Below are positions 6,111 through 6,693 of a stretch of DNA of 6,693 bases, piece by piece; positions within the stretch are counted from its first letter, which is position 1, and the number at the start of each line of letters is the position of its first letter. Below the pieces are notes generated by a model. The model did no database searches. It had not been told where the DNA came from and saw only the letters and a program-made list of their open reading frames with translations. This DNA is from an uncultured bacterium (GTDB lineage: Bacteria; Cyanobacteriota; Vampirovibrionia; Gastranaerophilales; Gastranaerophilaceae). Position numbers and translations under genes: made by a program. Location of the stretch: contig CAQTPN010000080.1 in assembly GCA_948888345.1 (NCBI GenBank), positions 1 through 6,693 on the forward strand, given 5' to 3'.

Positions 6111-6152
6111 ACAAACAGTTTTTTAACTTGATAGCTCTTTTGAAGGTATTTA

Positions 6153-6693
6153 ATGTTTTTAAAAAGGTTAAAATTTAATAATTACAGAAATTATGAAAGT
6201 TTGGATTTTGAATTTTCCAAAAATAAAACCCTTTTTGTGGGCAAAAATGCTCAGGGAAAAACAAACCTTCTTGAAGCCGCTTATTACCTTTCAAGCCTTG
6301 ATTCCAACCGCATTAAAAAAGATAGGGAATTAATAAAATTCGGTTCTGAATTTTGTTCGATTAACGCTGAAGTTTTGAAATCTGATACTGATATTGAACT
6401 TGATATTTTAATTAATCCGCCAAAAAATAAGGTATTAAAGGTTAACGGAATTAAGAAAAATAAATCAAGAGATTTTGTGCGTGTTTTATCAACAGTAAGC
6501 TTTTCAAATTCCGACCTGCTGCTTTTAAGGGGAGAACCTTCGGATAGGAGAAAATGGCTTGATAATGCTATTTGTCAGGTTTATCCCGCGTATCTTGATA
6601 AAATTAATAAATATAATAAAATCCGTCTTCAAAAGGCAAATTTCTTATCTGAATTTCAGGGAGGTTCAAGCCAAAATGCCAGAATAAAGGGCG
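6153..6693 (+). CDS. recF: RecF, DNA repair ATPase, N-terminal part (cut by window end)
   Basis: The first 180 codons of recF; the family is usually about 360 residues, so about half is present and the gene continues past the right edge in frame. RecF is an SMC-like ATPase that, with RecO and RecR, loads RecA at gapped DNA and stalled forks. Evidence: the opening FLKRLKFNNYRNYESLDFEF, Walker A GKNAQGKT (30-37) followed by NLLEAAYYLSS, DRELIKFG (57-64), LKVNGI (95-100), the VSFSNSDLLLLRGEPSDRR stretch (115-133) with WLDNAI, and YPAYLDKINKYNKIRLQK (144-161), all in family order. Walker B and signature lie beyond the window. The ATG at 6153 has GAAGG 6 bases upstream. It is transcribed from the divergent promoter shared with the kinase. 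The usual neighbours dnaA, dnaN or gyrB are not on the left side here. Confidence 0.92.
   Translation, partial: MFLKRLKFNNYRNYESLDFEFSKNKTLFVGKNAQGKTNLLEAAYYLSSLDSNRIKKDRELIKFGSEFCSINAEVLKSDTDIELDILINPPKNKVLKVNGIKKNKSRDFVRVLSTVSFSNSDLLLLRGEPSDRRKWLDNAICQVYPAYLDKINKYNKIRLQKANFLSEFQGGSSQNARIKG

Noticed and set aside
6070..6114. Fifteen-codon N-terminal extension of the sugar kinase from a TTG at 6114
   Set aside because: The TTG overlaps the region of the minus-strand -10 TATAAT, no ribosome site precedes it, and the PfkB fold begins at the internal ATG (6069), which has AGAGGT just upstream.

Overview
The window is AT-rich bacterial chromosome with the standard genetic code. TAA is the usual stop, and rqcP uses TAG and a TTG start. 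It looks like ordinary core sequence: there are no insertion sequences, phage genes, CRISPR arrays or RNA genes that I can see. The mix is an MsbA-type lipid exporter-like ABC protein, a DXS-family enzyme, RqcP and RecF, in an A/T-biased background. It would fit a gut-type low-GC lineage such as Gastranaerophilales (Melainabacteria) or a Firmicute-like bacterium. The MsbA-like and DXS-like protein styles make me lean to the former, but this is a memory-based impression and not a demonstrated placement.

Layout from left to right. Bases 1-97 are a leader rich in inverted repeats, in front of a small XRE-family regulator (98-328, +). After a 172-base gap comes a complete MsbA-like ABC exporter half-transporter (501-2333, +). 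A strong two-way hairpin terminator (2353-2380) separates it from a convergent minus-strand unit made of a divergent DXS-like enzyme (2434-4215) and, upstream of it, a previously uncalled 55-residue ORF (4264-4431). Bases 4460-4544 are a compact divergent control region. It has overlapping promoters on both strands and three TCGAA boxes, and serves the 55-aa ORF/dxs unit leftward and a second small XRE regulator (4545-4757) rightward. That regulator is convergent with an overlapping minus-strand pair: a PfkB-family sugar kinase (start best placed at 6069) and rqcP (4782-5030), a ribosome rescue factor that begins at a TTG codon inside the kinase gene. A second divergent promoter with a palindromic -10 (6103-6110) lies between the kinase and recF, whose first 180 codons run off the right edge.

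Working model. The two small XRE proteins probably repress their own promoters. The second is also well placed to control dxs, linking a thiamine-dependent MEP-pathway-type enzyme to a dedicated regulator. The most noteworthy items are the DXS-like protein with altered substrate-site motifs, its regulated promoter with the 55-aa leader ORF, and the kinase-rqcP coupling. I see no clear evidence of a wholly new multi-gene system.
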